Source: Gavia stellata (taxonomy: Eukaryota; Chordata; Aves; Gaviiformes; Gaviidae). Taken from it: a stretch of DNA of 64,000 nt. Position 1 is the first letter of the stretch, and every line of letters begins with the position of its first letter. Below are positions 36,335 to 50,096 of this stretch, one piece after another. Both the position numbers and the translations under genes were made by a program. Location: assembly GCF_030936135.1 (NCBI RefSeq), contig NC_082594.1, positions 19,712,879-19,776,878 on the forward strand, written 5' to 3'. The notes under the pieces were generated by a model. The model did not search any database. It had not been told where the DNA came from and saw only the letters and a program-made list of their open reading frames with translations.

Positions 36335-39300
36335 GTAAGGGATTTTTTTATTTTGTTTCATATTAGCAGTTAAATCCAGTAATACTTGAGATTCTCATGC
36401 ACGTATGAGAATTGCTCTGTTAATGATACAAAATCTGACTATACAAGTACTTTATATAGTGTCACTTTAATGTTGTTTGGAAATATTGACTTCACTGTGT
36501 CTGCTATAACAAAAGTCTACCAGCTTTTGAATTTGGAGTATGGCAGATTGTTTCTATGAAAGCCAATACACTAAAAATTACGGAATTTTTTTCTTTTAAA
36601 GACAAGGTGTCCAAGTTATAATATAGCCTGTGACAAGATGTATTCTTTATATTTAAAGTCGTTTATGAAAAAAGTGGATCTTCTGTTGTATAGAAAGCAT
36701 TCTTTTTGATAGATGAAGATACAAAATCAAGAGGCTTTAAAAGAAGAAGCTGATACTTGCAAGAAGCTGGAAGAAATTTGAGAGCTCTTCCACTGTTGGC
36801 AGTGTGGGGAGAGGAGAAGCCTTAGACTTTTCCCATAGTTAGGGGCAACTATGGCAACTCCTGAAGCTGAAGATGCCTTAAGTGGGCAGTACAGAGGGAG
36901 TGACAAGCATACCTAGAAGTGGCTTATTCTAAATTATTGGTTAGGTTTGACTTGCAATTTTTCATTATTTTCCAAACTTAAAATAGAGATGTCTTCCCTA
37001 ATTGTACTATTGTAGTGTTAGGTGTACAAAACAGCTGTACTATCTTTTTCTTTCAGTGTGCTGGTTACTGAGATACTTGCACTTTTTCATATTTTTTCAG
37101 TAAAGTCTCAAATCTAGTATACCCAGCAATGACACTGGTTAAATGATGAATTCTTGCTGAACTAAAGAAGGCTTGCAGTAAAGACTGCCTTCATTACTGT
37201 ATGCTTTGGAGAGGGTGCTCTTTGCTCAATCACATATTTAAACTAGTGAAAAAGTTTTACTTCAGTATGCAGCATAGTGGATTAATGGCTTATATTCAGA
37301 TGAAAGCTACTGATCGGAGTATCTTTTATTTTTCTTGAGTCTCAGTAAAATTAAACAATAGAAGGTATTGATACCCTGTGTATTCCTATGTTGGTACACT
37401 GAAAACCTAGCAGATCTAACATATTTTAGCTTTGTTAAATACATGTAAAACTCAAATTCTCTCAACCCTTGCCTCTACAGAGCTAGTTAAAAGTACTCTG
37501 TACTCCTTCTGTTGGCTTGTACATGTTTATACACTATTTTTTAGAAGTAATCTGGTGACTACCTTATTCAGCTAGCTGTATTGTAGATAAAGATGAAGAT
37601 TTGACTGATCTTTGTATTTCTGACTGAAATCTTGAAAATTCATGGCTAAATCTGTGCTTTCTTGCAACTTTGGAGATACTTATCTGTGTACTGTAAGAGG
37701 CTACGTATAAAACTGCCCTAAGTGAAAAGGCTTTATTTTTGAATTATGAGGAAAAGACCTCATTTCTAGCTTTTGGGATTACTTAAAATAGTTTGTTTAG
37801 TGTATTTGATGTCTAGAGGACCTCTGTGAAGTCACCTTTGACAATTTTTGAGGTGATGTTGGTCTTTGCTCTTCCACTAGTATGCAGTTGCTTACTCAAT
37901 CACAGTTAAATAGAAGGCAGTATATGCATGAAGTTATTCCTCTGTAGCACGGCTTCGTTGTGAAGCCCAATCTTAGCCAGGCTTTTTTTGCTTTATTGAC
38001 AATTTTTTGCTACCTGGTGGTAGCAAACTCTTTGCTCCATACTTTCTTCTGTGTTCCTTTCCTACTGAAGCAGACATAAGATTGTCAGATTGCAGTTCAG
38101 TGAAAGGATAAGGGAACTCTAGCAAAATCCAGGAGATCCTGAATGTAGGTTGCATAGATGATAGTAGTTGCTATGTCATAGGTCAGGCTTTCAGAGGTAA
38201 TGCTCAGATTTATCTTTACATATGTAGATTAATTTAAGTGGAAAAAGTGAAGCCTACAATTATTTGTTAAAAAAATTGTATAATCCCATTTGAAAAGTCA
38301 GAATTCTTACGTATTTTATTGTAAGCCACTTTTCTAGAACTCTTCTGAACCTTTTGTAACTACATAAACAGCATAGGAATTACTATAAGAAGGAAAGTAT
38401 AAGAAATATCTGGCATCCTCCTTAGTGTTCATAGTTTTTATTGACTTGTATTACTCATTTTGACTTGTGTCCTTTGATACAAGTTAATAATGTTTAGAAG
38501 TCCTGGTGGAATCCAGCCAGAAACTGTAAGCTCCTCAGGGTAGGAGCTCTGGCTTTGTTTTGCAGAACAGAACTGATAACACACGCCAATACAAATCCTT
38601 ACTAGTTTACCAAAGGGCAAGCCAAAATCTGCTGACTTTCCTTTGATGGAAGAAGGCAGGTTTGCAAGTGTTGATATCCAGGGGTGGTACAAGTTTATTT
38701 TCAAGGGATTCTGTCTAGGGAAGTATAACAGCATTTTTCCAAGGTTTTCCACTCATCCTAGTTTTAGGGCTCCTAGGTATGAGTGTCTGGGGCATGTCTT
38801 TTCCAACTGGTGATCCATCATGATGTCAATACAGATCCAGACATGCCCAATCAATTTTTAATTTCCTGCCCAATAGCATTTCCTGTATGTTGATAATAGT
38901 TTTTTTACGTAACAGGGTAGAGGGGGAGGGTTTTATTTCTTCTCCTTACTGCTTCTACTTTATCGTATGTGATAGTTTGGGATTAACAGTGAGACTACGT
39001 TAGAAATGGCCTTAGAAGTTTGGGAGACTTGATAACAAAGGTGCACTGACAAGCATGGTGTTAGCGACTTTGCTAAGTTTGCAGCATGTGCAGCATACAA
39101 CTGAAGATCAAGGAAGTCTAGAATTAACTTCAGTGAAAAACAGTGTAAGTCAGTTTGGTTAGAAGAAGGTTTATTCTATTTCAGATTAATTTTATTGATG
39201 GTTGCTTGTCTGGCTTAATGGATTAAATTGGTGCAGTTCCATGGGCAACTGCATCAACTGTTTAGGTGCTTTGGAACTTTAAAGTAATGATGGCATTAAC

Positions 39301-39879
39301 TTTTTAAAAATTTTAAATTATAAAACTTCTAAGCAAGTTAGTGGTAGTTTTTTAAGCTTTTTGGATGTATTTATGAGAAAACAATCTTCTCTCCTCCCCT
39401 CATCCTATCCTGAGATTAATACTGGAAATGGTGGAGTTACATACAAATAAAGACCATTTCCATGTCTTTTGCTATAAATTTTGAATTTTTTCATATGAAA
39501 CTTAAGTGTAGCTTTTGTGTAAAATGGCAGAAGGGCTAGTTTGAATTTGCTGTGTTAATTTTTTTGTATACGATTGAGTTTGCCACAGCTAGTACCTAAT
39601 GGTGCATTGATGTTACTTAGTTCTAGAATAATGTAATGGGAAAAAATAAACCCAATCTAAACAAAAAATAGGTTTTTACGCAGGAAAGACATGGTACTTG
39701 CAGAACTTGTTAAAATATTAAACTTAGTGTTTGATATGTGAATAACAACTACACCCACAAAACTGGTTTGAAATGTAAGCATTAAAAGGAAGGATGAATC
39801 TTGTAAGATGTAAAGTGTTCTTGTTTAATGCATATATGTATGTATACACAGGCACACTAGAGGTTTTTTTGTCTTTCAG
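36335..39879 (+). other. ZMYM2: ZMYM2 intron 4
   Basis: 3.5 kb of AT-rich sequence splitting MYM finger 2. I see no repeat element or exon-like block in it. Confidence 0.85.
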
Positions 39880-40045
39880 AGATATAACAACAATGAAAGG
39901 TACCATTGTTGCTCAAGTTGATTCAAGTGAGTCTTTCCAGGAGTTTTGCAGTACATCATGTTTATCCTTCTATGAAGATAAACAGAATCCCTCAAAAGGA
40001 GTTTTGAATAAATCAAGATGCACTATCTGTGGTAAACTAACTGAG
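39880..40045 (+). CDS. ZMYM2: ZMYM2 coding exon 3 (residues 379-434, rest of MYM finger 2)
   Basis: The acceptor is 'gtttttttgtctttcag'. The exon starts by completing Lys379 and reads [19 protein letters not shown]. It supplies the second half of MYM finger 2 (Cys402, Cys406) and the first CxxC of finger 3 (Cys426, Cys429 in [11 protein letters not shown]). It leaves in phase 0 after GAG. The donor 'ctgag|gtctgg' is weak: it keeps GT and the G at +5 but has C at +3 and T at +4. Reading through the donor adds 26 residues and then a stop. The frame and conservation leave little doubt about the exon end. Confidence 0.96.
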
Positions 40046-40919
40046 GTCTGGTTGACTGTTTTTTTTTCCCTCTTATCTTTCTCAGTAATGACAATATTAA
40101 TAACTTATATTCTGAAATAAGAGTACTGAAAATAAGGAAATTTAAAATATGATTCAGTATTTTCATATGCAGTGAGATATTAAGATACGCAGGCTTAATA
40201 TTCATGAAGAGCAACTGAAGGAAGAAAGAATTCAAAGAGGTTAATATTTGATTTTTGTTTCAGAAACTTGAAATGCCTTTTGCTGATATCTTGTAGCTAC
40301 TGTCAACAATTTTTAGGTGTAGAATCTTGTAATTATAACCCAGATCTCCCATGTAGAAGAATTGCTGTTGAAAAAAGTAAAGATGTACTGTATTATTTAC
40401 TTTATTTTTACTCTATATTTTGAAAGACTGTGCAAATGTTTTTAGAGATATGTAGAATATATGTAATTTTAAATTCTCACTAATGTATTAATTTACTCTT
40501 GATGCCGTTACTGGGCCCACCATAGTTTCAGGCTACTGCTTTACACAGCATATGTGTCTGGCCAGTCTTAATATGCCATGTTGTTAGCCTGCAAATTAAG
40601 TATTTTATAAAATTACATAAATTGACCTCCTGCTCTAATATGCAATTATTACATCCTTCCCTGTGATCTTTGCTTCTAGGCTACAAGAACAAATGGGTCC
40701 AAGATTTTTTTTCTAGAATTTCGGAGACAACAGAAACACCAATTTCCTTTTCTGTATTTCATGGTCATTGCAAGCATCTCTGTTCTTAAATAGTGAGCCA
40801 GTATAATCTGGTTTTAGTTATTGTACTTGAATGTAAGACTTTTGGCTTGTCTAGTAGTTTCAGGCAACTTTGTGCTTGTGTGGTGATAGAATACATTTTT
40901 TTTATTTTTTATCTTTTAG
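40046..40919 (+). other. ZMYM2: ZMYM2 intron 5
   Basis: A short 874-bp intron with a weak donor (gtctgg) and a strong T-rich acceptor (ttttatcttttag). It splits MYM finger 3. No other feature seen. Confidence 0.9.
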
Positions 40920-41132
40920 ATTCGTCATGAAGTTAGCTTTAAAAATATGACTCATAAGCTGTGCAGTGACCATTGCTTCAATAGGTACAGGATGGCAAAT
41001 GGTTTAATAATGAATTGCTGTGAGCATTGCGGGGAGTATTTGCCCAGTAAAGGAGCTGGAAACAATATTCTTACTATTGATGGTCAGCAGAAAAGATTCT
41101 GTTGTCAGAACTGCGTTGGTGAATACAAGCAG
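40920..41132 (+). CDS. ZMYM2: ZMYM2 coding exon 4 (residues 435-505, MYM fingers 3-4)
   Basis: The acceptor is 'ttttttatcttttag' and the donor 'caag|cag|gtaatt' (GT at 41133); both ends are phase 0, 71 codons. It begins [19 protein letters not shown], which completes MYM finger 3 (Cys449, Cys453). It then holds the whole of finger 4: Cys467/468, Cys471, and Cys495/496, Cys499 in [13 protein letters not shown]. Conservation with human ZMYM2 is very high. In human ZMYM2 about 24 residues follow before the KYGKL segment; here the next recognised exon begins with KYGKL. Confidence 0.97.
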
Positions 41133-41992
41133 GTAATTACTTCTTTACCTATAGATTAAATAAGTATTAATAATCCTTAAATTTATCCTGCTATTCATAA
41201 CATGGCTTTACTTCTCATTAGAAGTCTTAAGAAACAAAGGCTTTTAAAAATGAAATTAATTCCAGAGAGGGCGGACTAGCCAGAGTGGACCTTTTACTAC
41301 TGGCTTTTTTGATGTTGCTGTAATAGCAATACATGTTTGTTATTAATGAAAATATAATTAAAATTAAACTTTCTGTTAATAATTTCTATTTTTTTCTAAT
41401 GGGTGTCTCATTAGTGTATTAATAGCAAGCCTGACACACAAGCTTACTGGTCCTTAAGTGATGTTCTTTTTTAGATACAAAAGCTCGCTTGTATGCGATC
41501 GAAACACTCAAAAATGTGCAGAGCATACAGATCGGACATTGCTGCGAGAATGCTCTAATGGATTACACATTGTCTGTGTACCTGTACTATGTCTAGTCTC
41601 CTTCCCTGTACAGCACAGGATTTCAAAATTTATTGTTACTTTCATCCTTCCACATGTTAAATTTTGTGCTTTTATTTTCTTTACTTGGTTTGTTTTTTAT
41701 TTATTCTTAAGACTGTTAAGATAGTAATAATTGTTGTGGTTAAAAATAATTCCAAATCAAGAAACCTGATGCTGATGTCTTTTACATATTACAGAGCCAG
41801 CTTAGCTCTGAACCATTGCTAATGCTGGCTGGAAGGTTTTAAATGTTAATCACACTATTTATGGTATAATAGGATAGCTCTGAAATATTAAATATTTTGG
41901 GGTAGCATATGCAATTTGGGGATTTTTTTTTTTCTTTGGTCTTTTTGCTTGGTACATTCTGCTCTGAGTTCGTAGGGATAGTGTTATGAAAT

Positions 41993-42483
41993 CTGAAAGT
42001 ACTGTTTTATTAGCAAGAAAATCTTTGTCTGATTTTGAAGCTCACACTTGAATATGGGAGTGGCCCCAGTGCTGCACATTGCTTTGGGTTCTTTCTTCAT
42101 TTCTTTCCATTTTTAAGAAACCAGTGATCCAAGAGAAAAGGGAGTGCAGTGCTGAATGTTTTTAAGTTCTTTAATGTTGCATCATGTATGTTTGTATTTT
42201 CTCTTTGGACATTCAGTTCTGATACTTTTGGGGATGGCTGAAAGTACTGTTTTATTAGCAAGAAAATCTTTTGTCTGATTTTGAAGCTCACACTTGAATA
42301 TGGGAGTGGCCCCAGTGCTGCACATTGCTTTGGGTTCTTTCTTCATTTCTTTCCATTTTTAAGAAACCGGTGATCCAAGAGAAAAGGGAGTGCAGTGCTG
42401 AATGTTTTTAAGTTCTTTAATGTTGCATCATGTATGTTTGTATTTTCTCTTTGGACATTCAGTTCTGATACTTTTGGGGATGG
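41993..42483. repeat. Near-perfect 245-bp direct tandem duplication
   Basis: Copy 1 is 41993-42237 and copy 2 starts at 42238; both begin 'ctgaaagtactgttttattag' and end '...gatacttttggggatgg'. I see only one inserted T ('atctttg' against 'atcttttg') and one substitution ('aaaccagtg' against 'aaaccggtg'). The unit is unique intron sequence, not a known transposon. Confidence 0.95.
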
Positions 42484-45400
42484 CTCTTCTTGTGTATGTG
42501 CAATGTGCAAACAGCAAATCTGGAAACATGCATATGTAAACAACGTAACTGAAAACGTAACATAAGCATTATTCTTTTGTCACAGCTATACCAAAAGGGA
42601 CAGGATAGGTTTCCAAGATACTAAAAACATAGTCATGCCCAGAAGCCATGGAAAGACTTGAAGAAACGTTGAATACTGTCTCTCGAAGAAACAAAAAGGC
42701 ATGAAATTAACTTTGAACTTGAGACATTCCCACACAACCAGTGTAACATGCACTGCACACGGAATTATGAAATGAACATGGAATTTTGAGAGGTCAAATG
42801 ATACATCTGTACTTAACTCTCATTACAGACTGTACTCTATATTTGTTCAGATATTTTTGTATTTTGTGTTTAGATATGTATTTGAGAATGAGAAGGATAT
42901 GGGTAGCGAGTTGTATGTTCTGGTTTGATTTGGGGTGAAGGAACAGTTTGCAGTACCAGGAATCTTCACAAGTAGTGTTGGGTATCGTGTGTTATTGTGA
43001 GGATCCTTAAGAGAACCTTTAAAACTGAGACGCATTGTTTTGGTCCATTCAATTCTGACAGCAGACTGTATTCAAGCAAGTTCTTACATCTTTTGTGGAA
43101 ATATTTGGTACTGGGGAACTGTAATAGGGTGTGAGAAGCTTAATTTCTAGTGCTCATGTGCATCTGGTTTGGAGTGGTGATTAAGTGTAATACTTAACTG
43201 GTAGGTTTCAAATGTTCCTGGATTGTGGGGGTTTTGGGGTATTTTCGATATTAAGAGAAACTCAACCTACAAAGTCAGGAGATGTTTTAGTGTATGTTGT
43301 TGTAGGTGCCAAAGTTGCTCAGGACACAATTATTTGAGTATATTTAGTTGTCTAGTAGGATTTATTTAGGTTTGAACTTCCATTTGTTTTAAGGTTTTTT
43401 GAACTGAATGTATTCAAGGAATTCCTGTTTTTATAAAAGGAATTTAGACTTCGGAAAATGTGACTGACAACTCATTGGGTGACAATTGGTAAATTGTAGG
43501 TTGCTTTATTTAGTTGTAACAATGTTTTCTTGGAATTTTTTTATTAGATCTTGTTTTTAAAGGAGAACTGGTGAAGGAGAGAATATGGGAGAGTCACTAT
43601 TACATACTGAAATAAACTCCATCGAATCAATAATACAGGAAAAGTTGATGTATCATTTGATTAGAGCATTGTGTTGTACAACTGATTATCGTGTGTCGCG
43701 TAACAGTTTTAGCAAATGTTTTCTTACAAACAGTTGTAAAATACATAGGTCTTACTGGTATGAGCTTTGTATTAAGCAGTTTATACTGTAAATGTCATAC
43801 ACGTATCAATATGCTATACATTTGTAGTAGTAATAAATGAAAACTGATTCTTATTACTTGTACCTATCTATATACTTGATCCCTATTTTTTTGAATAAAT
43901 ATTATACTGATTTGAACAATTCATTTTCAATAACTTATCATGGACATTTTTTCTTCCTGGAATGAAAAAATTAAAATTGTGGGTAATAAAAATTACTGTG
44001 GCTCTTGGAATGGCCAGTGAGTGCAAATAATCCATCGGCTACACAAGGCTTCTTTCCTCTGCTTTAGACTGTTGGTGGGAGTAAGAAACAATGTTATTCC
44101 TGGTATGGGGAGTAGGTTTTTTCTGAAGCGCGTAAGTCACCTTTCAAGGTGATGGATGCGCTTGGCTTTCTACGTCCCAGTTTCAGAAAATGCTTTAAAA
44201 TGGAGACACATAACCTTGAGCATTGCATCCTGTGTTTTGCTTTTCTGAGAGATGATGGCTGTTTTTTCTTACCTAAAACTGAAGTAGTTACAGAGCTTAG
44301 GTTTCTTTCATAGAAAAAAGCTAAGAAAAATAAATAAATAAATTATGTAAGAAGGTTTAAAAAATTAAATAAATAGACATAGCCTAACTAATGCTCACTG
44401 TGGTTATATGAAAGAGCATGTTAATTTCCTGATGGCACAACAGCCATTCATGAAGACAGTTAAGTGGAAGTCAAGATTTTTTTTAAAAAAGAGAAAACAA
44501 CAATAAAACCCTTACTCCAAAAATTAAATCACTGTGACAATTCAGATAAAATGTCAAAACAAAACCCTTATTGAAAGTGGTTATTTTTTTAAACCTGAAG
44601 ACGACTACCACTTCTAGATCATAAATTCTTTACCTGTTGCGCTGAGGTTCAAACTCTTTAACATGTTAGAGGGGCAGGAGGGACTTAAAGAATGATGCTA
44701 AACAAAACGAATTAAACAAAAAAAAAGCTTGAACAGAATGAGATCATATGTGACAAGGAGTTGGCTAAATTGTCTGTGTAATTGTGCAAATAGTGAAATA
44801 TTTTATTTCTTTGAGTAGGCATTTCATGTAATTAAAATGACAACCATTTTAAAAATTACTGATTATTTAAAAATTAGTATCTATGCAACAAATTGAAACA
44901 GACCCCAAATATGCCAGCCATGAAGAAATATTAATCAAAAGCACATACATCTGTTGTTCCAGTGTTTTGTTTTCTGATACTATTGCATATTTTCTGTCTC
45001 TACAAAATTAGTTGACTTTCTTTTCAGGGCAGTTGCAGTGTTGTTTGTGTCGGGGTTTGCTGGATCTGGGTACAGGCTTGACAACCTTGTTCTAAGGAAC
45101 AAGTGAATTCTGTGACTTGGCTTGTGCAATGAACCGTACCTTTTAATTTTCAGCTGTTCAACTAAGATAAAGCTGAGTCTTTAGCTGCTTTGCTTGCTGG
45201 CCGAATCGGTCCACAGTGTTCTTGATTCGGACATGAAAGCATTTAATGCTTTACTAGTTGAAAATGTTCCTTTACTTTTTTTTTTTTTGCTTTGTTGCTT
45301 TAAATTTCTTGTTAGAATATGACCTGGGATTTGCTTGCTTTGGGTGTTTCTTAAAAGTTACGGTCTTCATGTGCTGTCAAAAAAGGGGAAAGGAGCTCTA

Positions 45401-48400
45401 GCTATTTCTTCATAGGCTTCTTAATAGCTCTGGAATGAAGTGAGTACCAGGTGAATGCAAGCCAAATGAGTATTTTCCTAGTTGGAGAGGATGGTTGCAG
45501 TGTCTTTTCACCTAGTGAAAATTTTCCTTCAGTATTGAATAGAAGTGCATTTGATTGACTTCCTTGAGTAGATGAAGACTTACTACTGAATGTGCTTCGA
45601 GACTAACCAGGCTATGCCATCCTTTTAAGCTATTAACTTACGAGCAATAGAAAAAAACGCAACCTAGGCAGTTGTTGCTTCCTTGTTTTGAATTCTGCTC
45701 TATGCCACACAACTGCTTTTCTAAAACTCTCTTAAAACTCCTTTCATCCTCTTTATCTGTGTGCAGGGGTTTAGGAGCCTTCACTGTATACAATAACACG
45801 TGTCAGCTCTGCAACTTATGATTCATTGCTTATGGAGAGTTTGTATTTAGTTTCACAAAATGTATTTTTATCTACTGGTTTAAATCTCACTGAATGCTAT
45901 GCTAAAACGTCTTGTCATATAGCACTTCAGTGGAAGCATCTAGGGTTTTCAACTTTGTCTTGTCCCATGCGGTGTCTGTTCTCTTTCTGGGCTGCTTTGC
46001 TGTTAAGAGATCTGTCCTTCTTTTTATTTTGATAGTACAATTAACTGCAAAATCTGCTGCTTCCTGCCGTTGTTACTGCTTTGTAAACTCTTGTTTCCCC
46101 AAGTGTCTGTTTCAAGAGTAAGCACTGTTGACAAAACCAGTAAGAGTTGAACAGCTCCTTAACATTGAAATATTAGAAATACTGACTTTTCAGTTATTTT
46201 CAATTTTGTTTTTTAAATTTCTGGTCACTTTTAAAGAGAAGTTCTATGGTTTCAGCCAGTTCAAACTGTGGTTTAATAGTGGAATCTCTTCCTCATATGG
46301 TAAACCACTTCTGTCTCACTTGAAGTAATACTTAGTTTGGTATTAAGTAATGGCTGATAATACTGAAGTCCGATACTGTGTACACTTCTACAGACAGAGA
46401 TAGCTAGATGCTTTTTACTCCATCTACCATGGTTGAATGACAGAAATCTTTATCCACCAAGAAATACTCAATTCACCTTCCTTCCTGCTTAGTGGTGTGG
46501 GGGTTTTTTGGAGGCCTTTTGGTATTTATGCCTCTGGTTTCTTGCGTTTCTGATGCAAATCAAGTTCTTCTAGAAACTATCCTGTTCTTCTACCTTTTCT
46601 TCTACCTTTTATTTACTCCTGTTTCTGGAACCATTTATTTTGCCATTTCTGCTTCAATTGTCTGTCTTCAGCTGTAGAATTTGCTGCTCTTCAATAACTG
46701 TATAATCAGTTTCCTTAAGCACCTGAGTATCATTCATAGTAAGTGTTCAGGTGTTGTTTTGTCAATATTTCAGAAGATAAAATGGGATAGGTATAACGGA
46801 GATGTTAAAACAGCTTTGAAGTTCTGAAGAAAAGTACTTATGGCAGTCAAAATTGGGAGGTGCGATCTGTATGGGAGCGATCTGTATTAGGAAGAGAAAG
46901 CAAGGAGGTGATAAGACTAGGTATCAGAGTTAGGACAGATATAACCACATCTGTGCACTGCTGTACCTAGAATAATTGAACAGGATTGAGGGTAAGAGAG
47001 AGAAAAGGCAAAACAGAAACAGCTGAAACATTCACTTAATGTAAGAGTAACTTGCCTTTTGAGGCAGGGGAAGAAGGGATTTTCAGCTCTGCTTTTCTTG
47101 AAGGTATGAAGGCAGGTGTCCTGAGAGCGGGAACAAAACTGGCAAAAAGAGGGAGCACTGGCAGTTGGAGATGCCAAAAAAGTTACTGGACAAGTTACTG
47201 ATTTGGCTGTTTGCAAGAGTTCAGCTGATGGAACATAAACACAGATAACTTGGTGTTCAAGGGCCACAAAAACCAATTATTTCAGCTTTTGCTTTTAAGT
47301 CTTGGGCAAATGCTTTTGAGGTGTTATTAATCTTAATCTCTTTTGTTGGAGCAGGGAAGAGTTTACAGTGGTTATTTTGGGGAGGAGAGATGATTTGGGT
47401 GCAGTATTTCAAAAGACTGTATAAGTAATACAGTTTCTTCTTTCTTTGCTGTTACAGATTCTGCTGACATCTGGCTCTTTTCTTAAACGTGCGTGTTGCT
47501 TCTGGTTCCATCCAGACCATCCTCCTTTCAAATACATCTGAAGTAGTTTAGCTGCTATTTTCTTGATTGCCTTACTAATGGATTTCTGTTACCACAGAAT
47601 TCCATGTAGTGCTTTTGTACTTACAGAAAATTCCTATCTTCTTTCTTCTTTACCTTTCTATTTGAACACAGTTTGACCATCCCAGAATATTCTTTTCTAG
47701 AAGATATCCTGGTATTTATCTTACTGCTAATCTGAAGCTGTTACTTTGTAAAGCTACCAGAGCAAAGTTTGCCTGGATTGAGAAGTATATACTGATCTGT
47801 TTTACCATGGACCATGTGAGTTTAACTGCAAAGCATTTTCTTCAAATGGAAACAAATCTTTGGGCTGCTATGTAGTGTTGTAGCAATCAGCTGGTATTCT
47901 GGTGTTCTCAGTCCACTGGCCCTTGCATGGGAGAAGTTGTAGCAAGAATGCTGTCTTGCACTGTAGGCATGTTCTTCATTCTGGTCTCATTCCTTTTGAA
48001 GGCACATGAAGCAGATCATACTGCTTTTTTTTCAGCCAAGAATAAAAGTCTGTAGCACAGATGCCTAGATGCAAGGCACTAACAGCTTTATTGAAATACT
48101 CTTGCAGCCAGAAAGTTCAAGAACAGAGACTTTCATTAGTTTCAGTTGCAAACAGAAGTAAGGCTTACTTCTAAAATACCATGAAATTACAGTATTGGTC
48201 TGATACTTATTTTGGGGCTTCATCTTTCTTCCTAGTAGGATGTATGCAAGATGAGCTCTAGACTTCAGCTTTCGTGATCCTTGCAGTAAGATGGAAGATA
48301 AAGATTCCTTCTGAAATGATTGTTGCTGATAATGACAAGAATCAGAAACCCTCCAAGTGAATTTTCTCTTATTTCCAGGAACTTGGATTTCTGTTGCAAC

Positions 48401-49244
48401 AATACTTGTATTGCTGGAATATACCCCATTCATCTGTTTTGTCTTGCATTGCGATAGCTGCTTTTGTAGTTGCCAATTTGAGTTCAACACTGTCCTAGTG
48501 GACAGAATGAAGATTTGAAATGTATATAGAACTAGTAACTTGTAAGAATTCTCAAATTGTGTGAAGTGTTTTATAATACGTCTTTTCTCAGTTATCTATC
48601 ATGAGATACCTGTCATGAAGTAGACCTGATTTCTAGGATTAAGTCTCTAATAGGTTATACAAACAAGTCATGAAAGAGTGAGTGAGTTTAGAATCAAATA
48701 TATAAGAGCAGAAGAATATTCAGGCTTCTGCATTTTTCTTAGACTTTATGCTTTGGAAGAGGTCAAATCCGCAATGGGATCTCGCTAAAATTAGGTCATC
48801 TCAATGTAGAATCTAGGTGGAGTAGTGAGGGAGAGGTGTACTCAGACTACTTTGCATCAGGCTTCCCCTCAGAGGGCACTGGGCCATTATTCTCTAGAAA
48901 TTTTGCCTCTGGATTAACTTAATTTTTTTTTGTACTTAGTAATCTAATTGATAGGATTTTCTTTACTAATTTGACAGCAGTGTTTTTACTTAACATTTTC
49001 CTTAAAATAGCAGTCCTTAAACTTGCATATATTTTCATAGGTCACTGTAGGTTGAATTTGCCAGAAGTGGTGCATGGAAGGAAAATCCTTGATACTTTCT
49101 CTTGTGGATTGGGTCTGAGTTAATCCATCTTGGAAGGAAACATGAAACTGAGACTAGTTTGAATGTGCAGGTTTTTGTCTATAATCACTTCTGCTTACCA
49201 TTGAAGTATCATGGGGAATGCAAGAATAAGCCAATACTTCCTCT

Positions 49245-50096
49245 GGAATGGAAGATAACTACCAAGAAGGCAGCTGTGGAGAAAAAGACTTGCGTGTCCT
49301 GGTGGACGACAAGTTGAACAGGAGATAGCAGTGTGCCCTTGCAGCAAAGATGGCCAACTGCATGCTGGGTTGTATCACAGAATGCTTGAGGTTAGAAGGG
49401 ACCTCTGGGGGTCATCTTGTCCACCCCCCTGCTCAAGCAGAGTCACCTGGAGTAGGTCATCCAGAACTGTGTCCATTTCAGTTTTTTTAATATCTCTAAG
49501 GATAGGGACTCCACAGCCTCTCTGGGCAACCTCTTGCTATATTAGCATGAGTGTAGCCAGCAGGTCAAGGGAAGTGATTTCCTTGCCGTGTCCCCCCCAT
49601 CCTTCTGTACTTCTGAGGCTGCATCTGGAGCACTGTGTCTAGTTTTAGATTGCACAGGATGAAAGGCATTGACATACTGATGCAAGTTAGTGGAGAGCTA
49701 CCAAGATGTTTAAAGGGCTGGAGCATATGACATAGGAGGAAAGGCTTGGGAGACCTTAGTTTGTTCAACCTGGAGAAGGCTGAAGGGGGGTCAGTTATCT
49801 AATGGGAGGGTATAGAGAGGACAAAATTGGATTCTTCTAAGAAGTGCACGGTGGAAGGATGAGAGGCAACATACACAACTTGAAAATGAGGGGAAACGTG
49901 ATTTAGCTAGAAGGAAAAGCTTTTTTTTCTTGAGGGCGGCAAAATCCTCCAGACAGGTTTTGGAATGCTTGTCCTTGGAGATGCTCAGATTTGACTCAAC
50001 AAGATCCTGAGCAATCAGCTCTGCACCTGCTTTGAGCAGGAGGTTGCACTTGACCTCTGGAGGTCTCTTCCAGTCTACATGATTCTGTGATTCTAT
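49245..50096 (+). mobile_element. CR1 LINE 3' part, interrupted by a second CR1
   Basis: It starts near 'gaagataactaccaagaaggcagc', reads 'gtcctggtggacgacaagttgaacagg' and 'ccaactgcatgctgggttgtat', is broken by an antisense CR1 end (49375-49538), resumes at 'attagcatgagtgtagccagcaggtcaag' and runs to '...ctcttccagtctacatgattctgtgattct'. No frame survives, so it is older than the 10340 and 31034 copies. Confidence 0.88.
49375..49538 (-). mobile_element. CR1 3' end nested inside another CR1, antisense
   Basis: On the given strand this reads 'tcacagaatgcttgaggttagaagggacc', 'ggtcatcttgtcc', 'ctgctcaagcagagtcacc' and 'agggactccacagcctctctgggcaacct'. That is the reverse complement of a CR1 tail of a third subfamily. 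It sits exactly between two parts of the host CR1 that are contiguous in other copies, with TAT on both sides. Confidence 0.88.

Noticed and set aside
41458..41724. An 88-codon frame just after 'ttcttttttag', considered as an alternative terminal ZMYM2 exon or the missing exon
   Set aside because: The product does not resemble ZMYM2, becomes a hydrophobic T-rich read-through, and has no donor or clear poly(A) site that fits.
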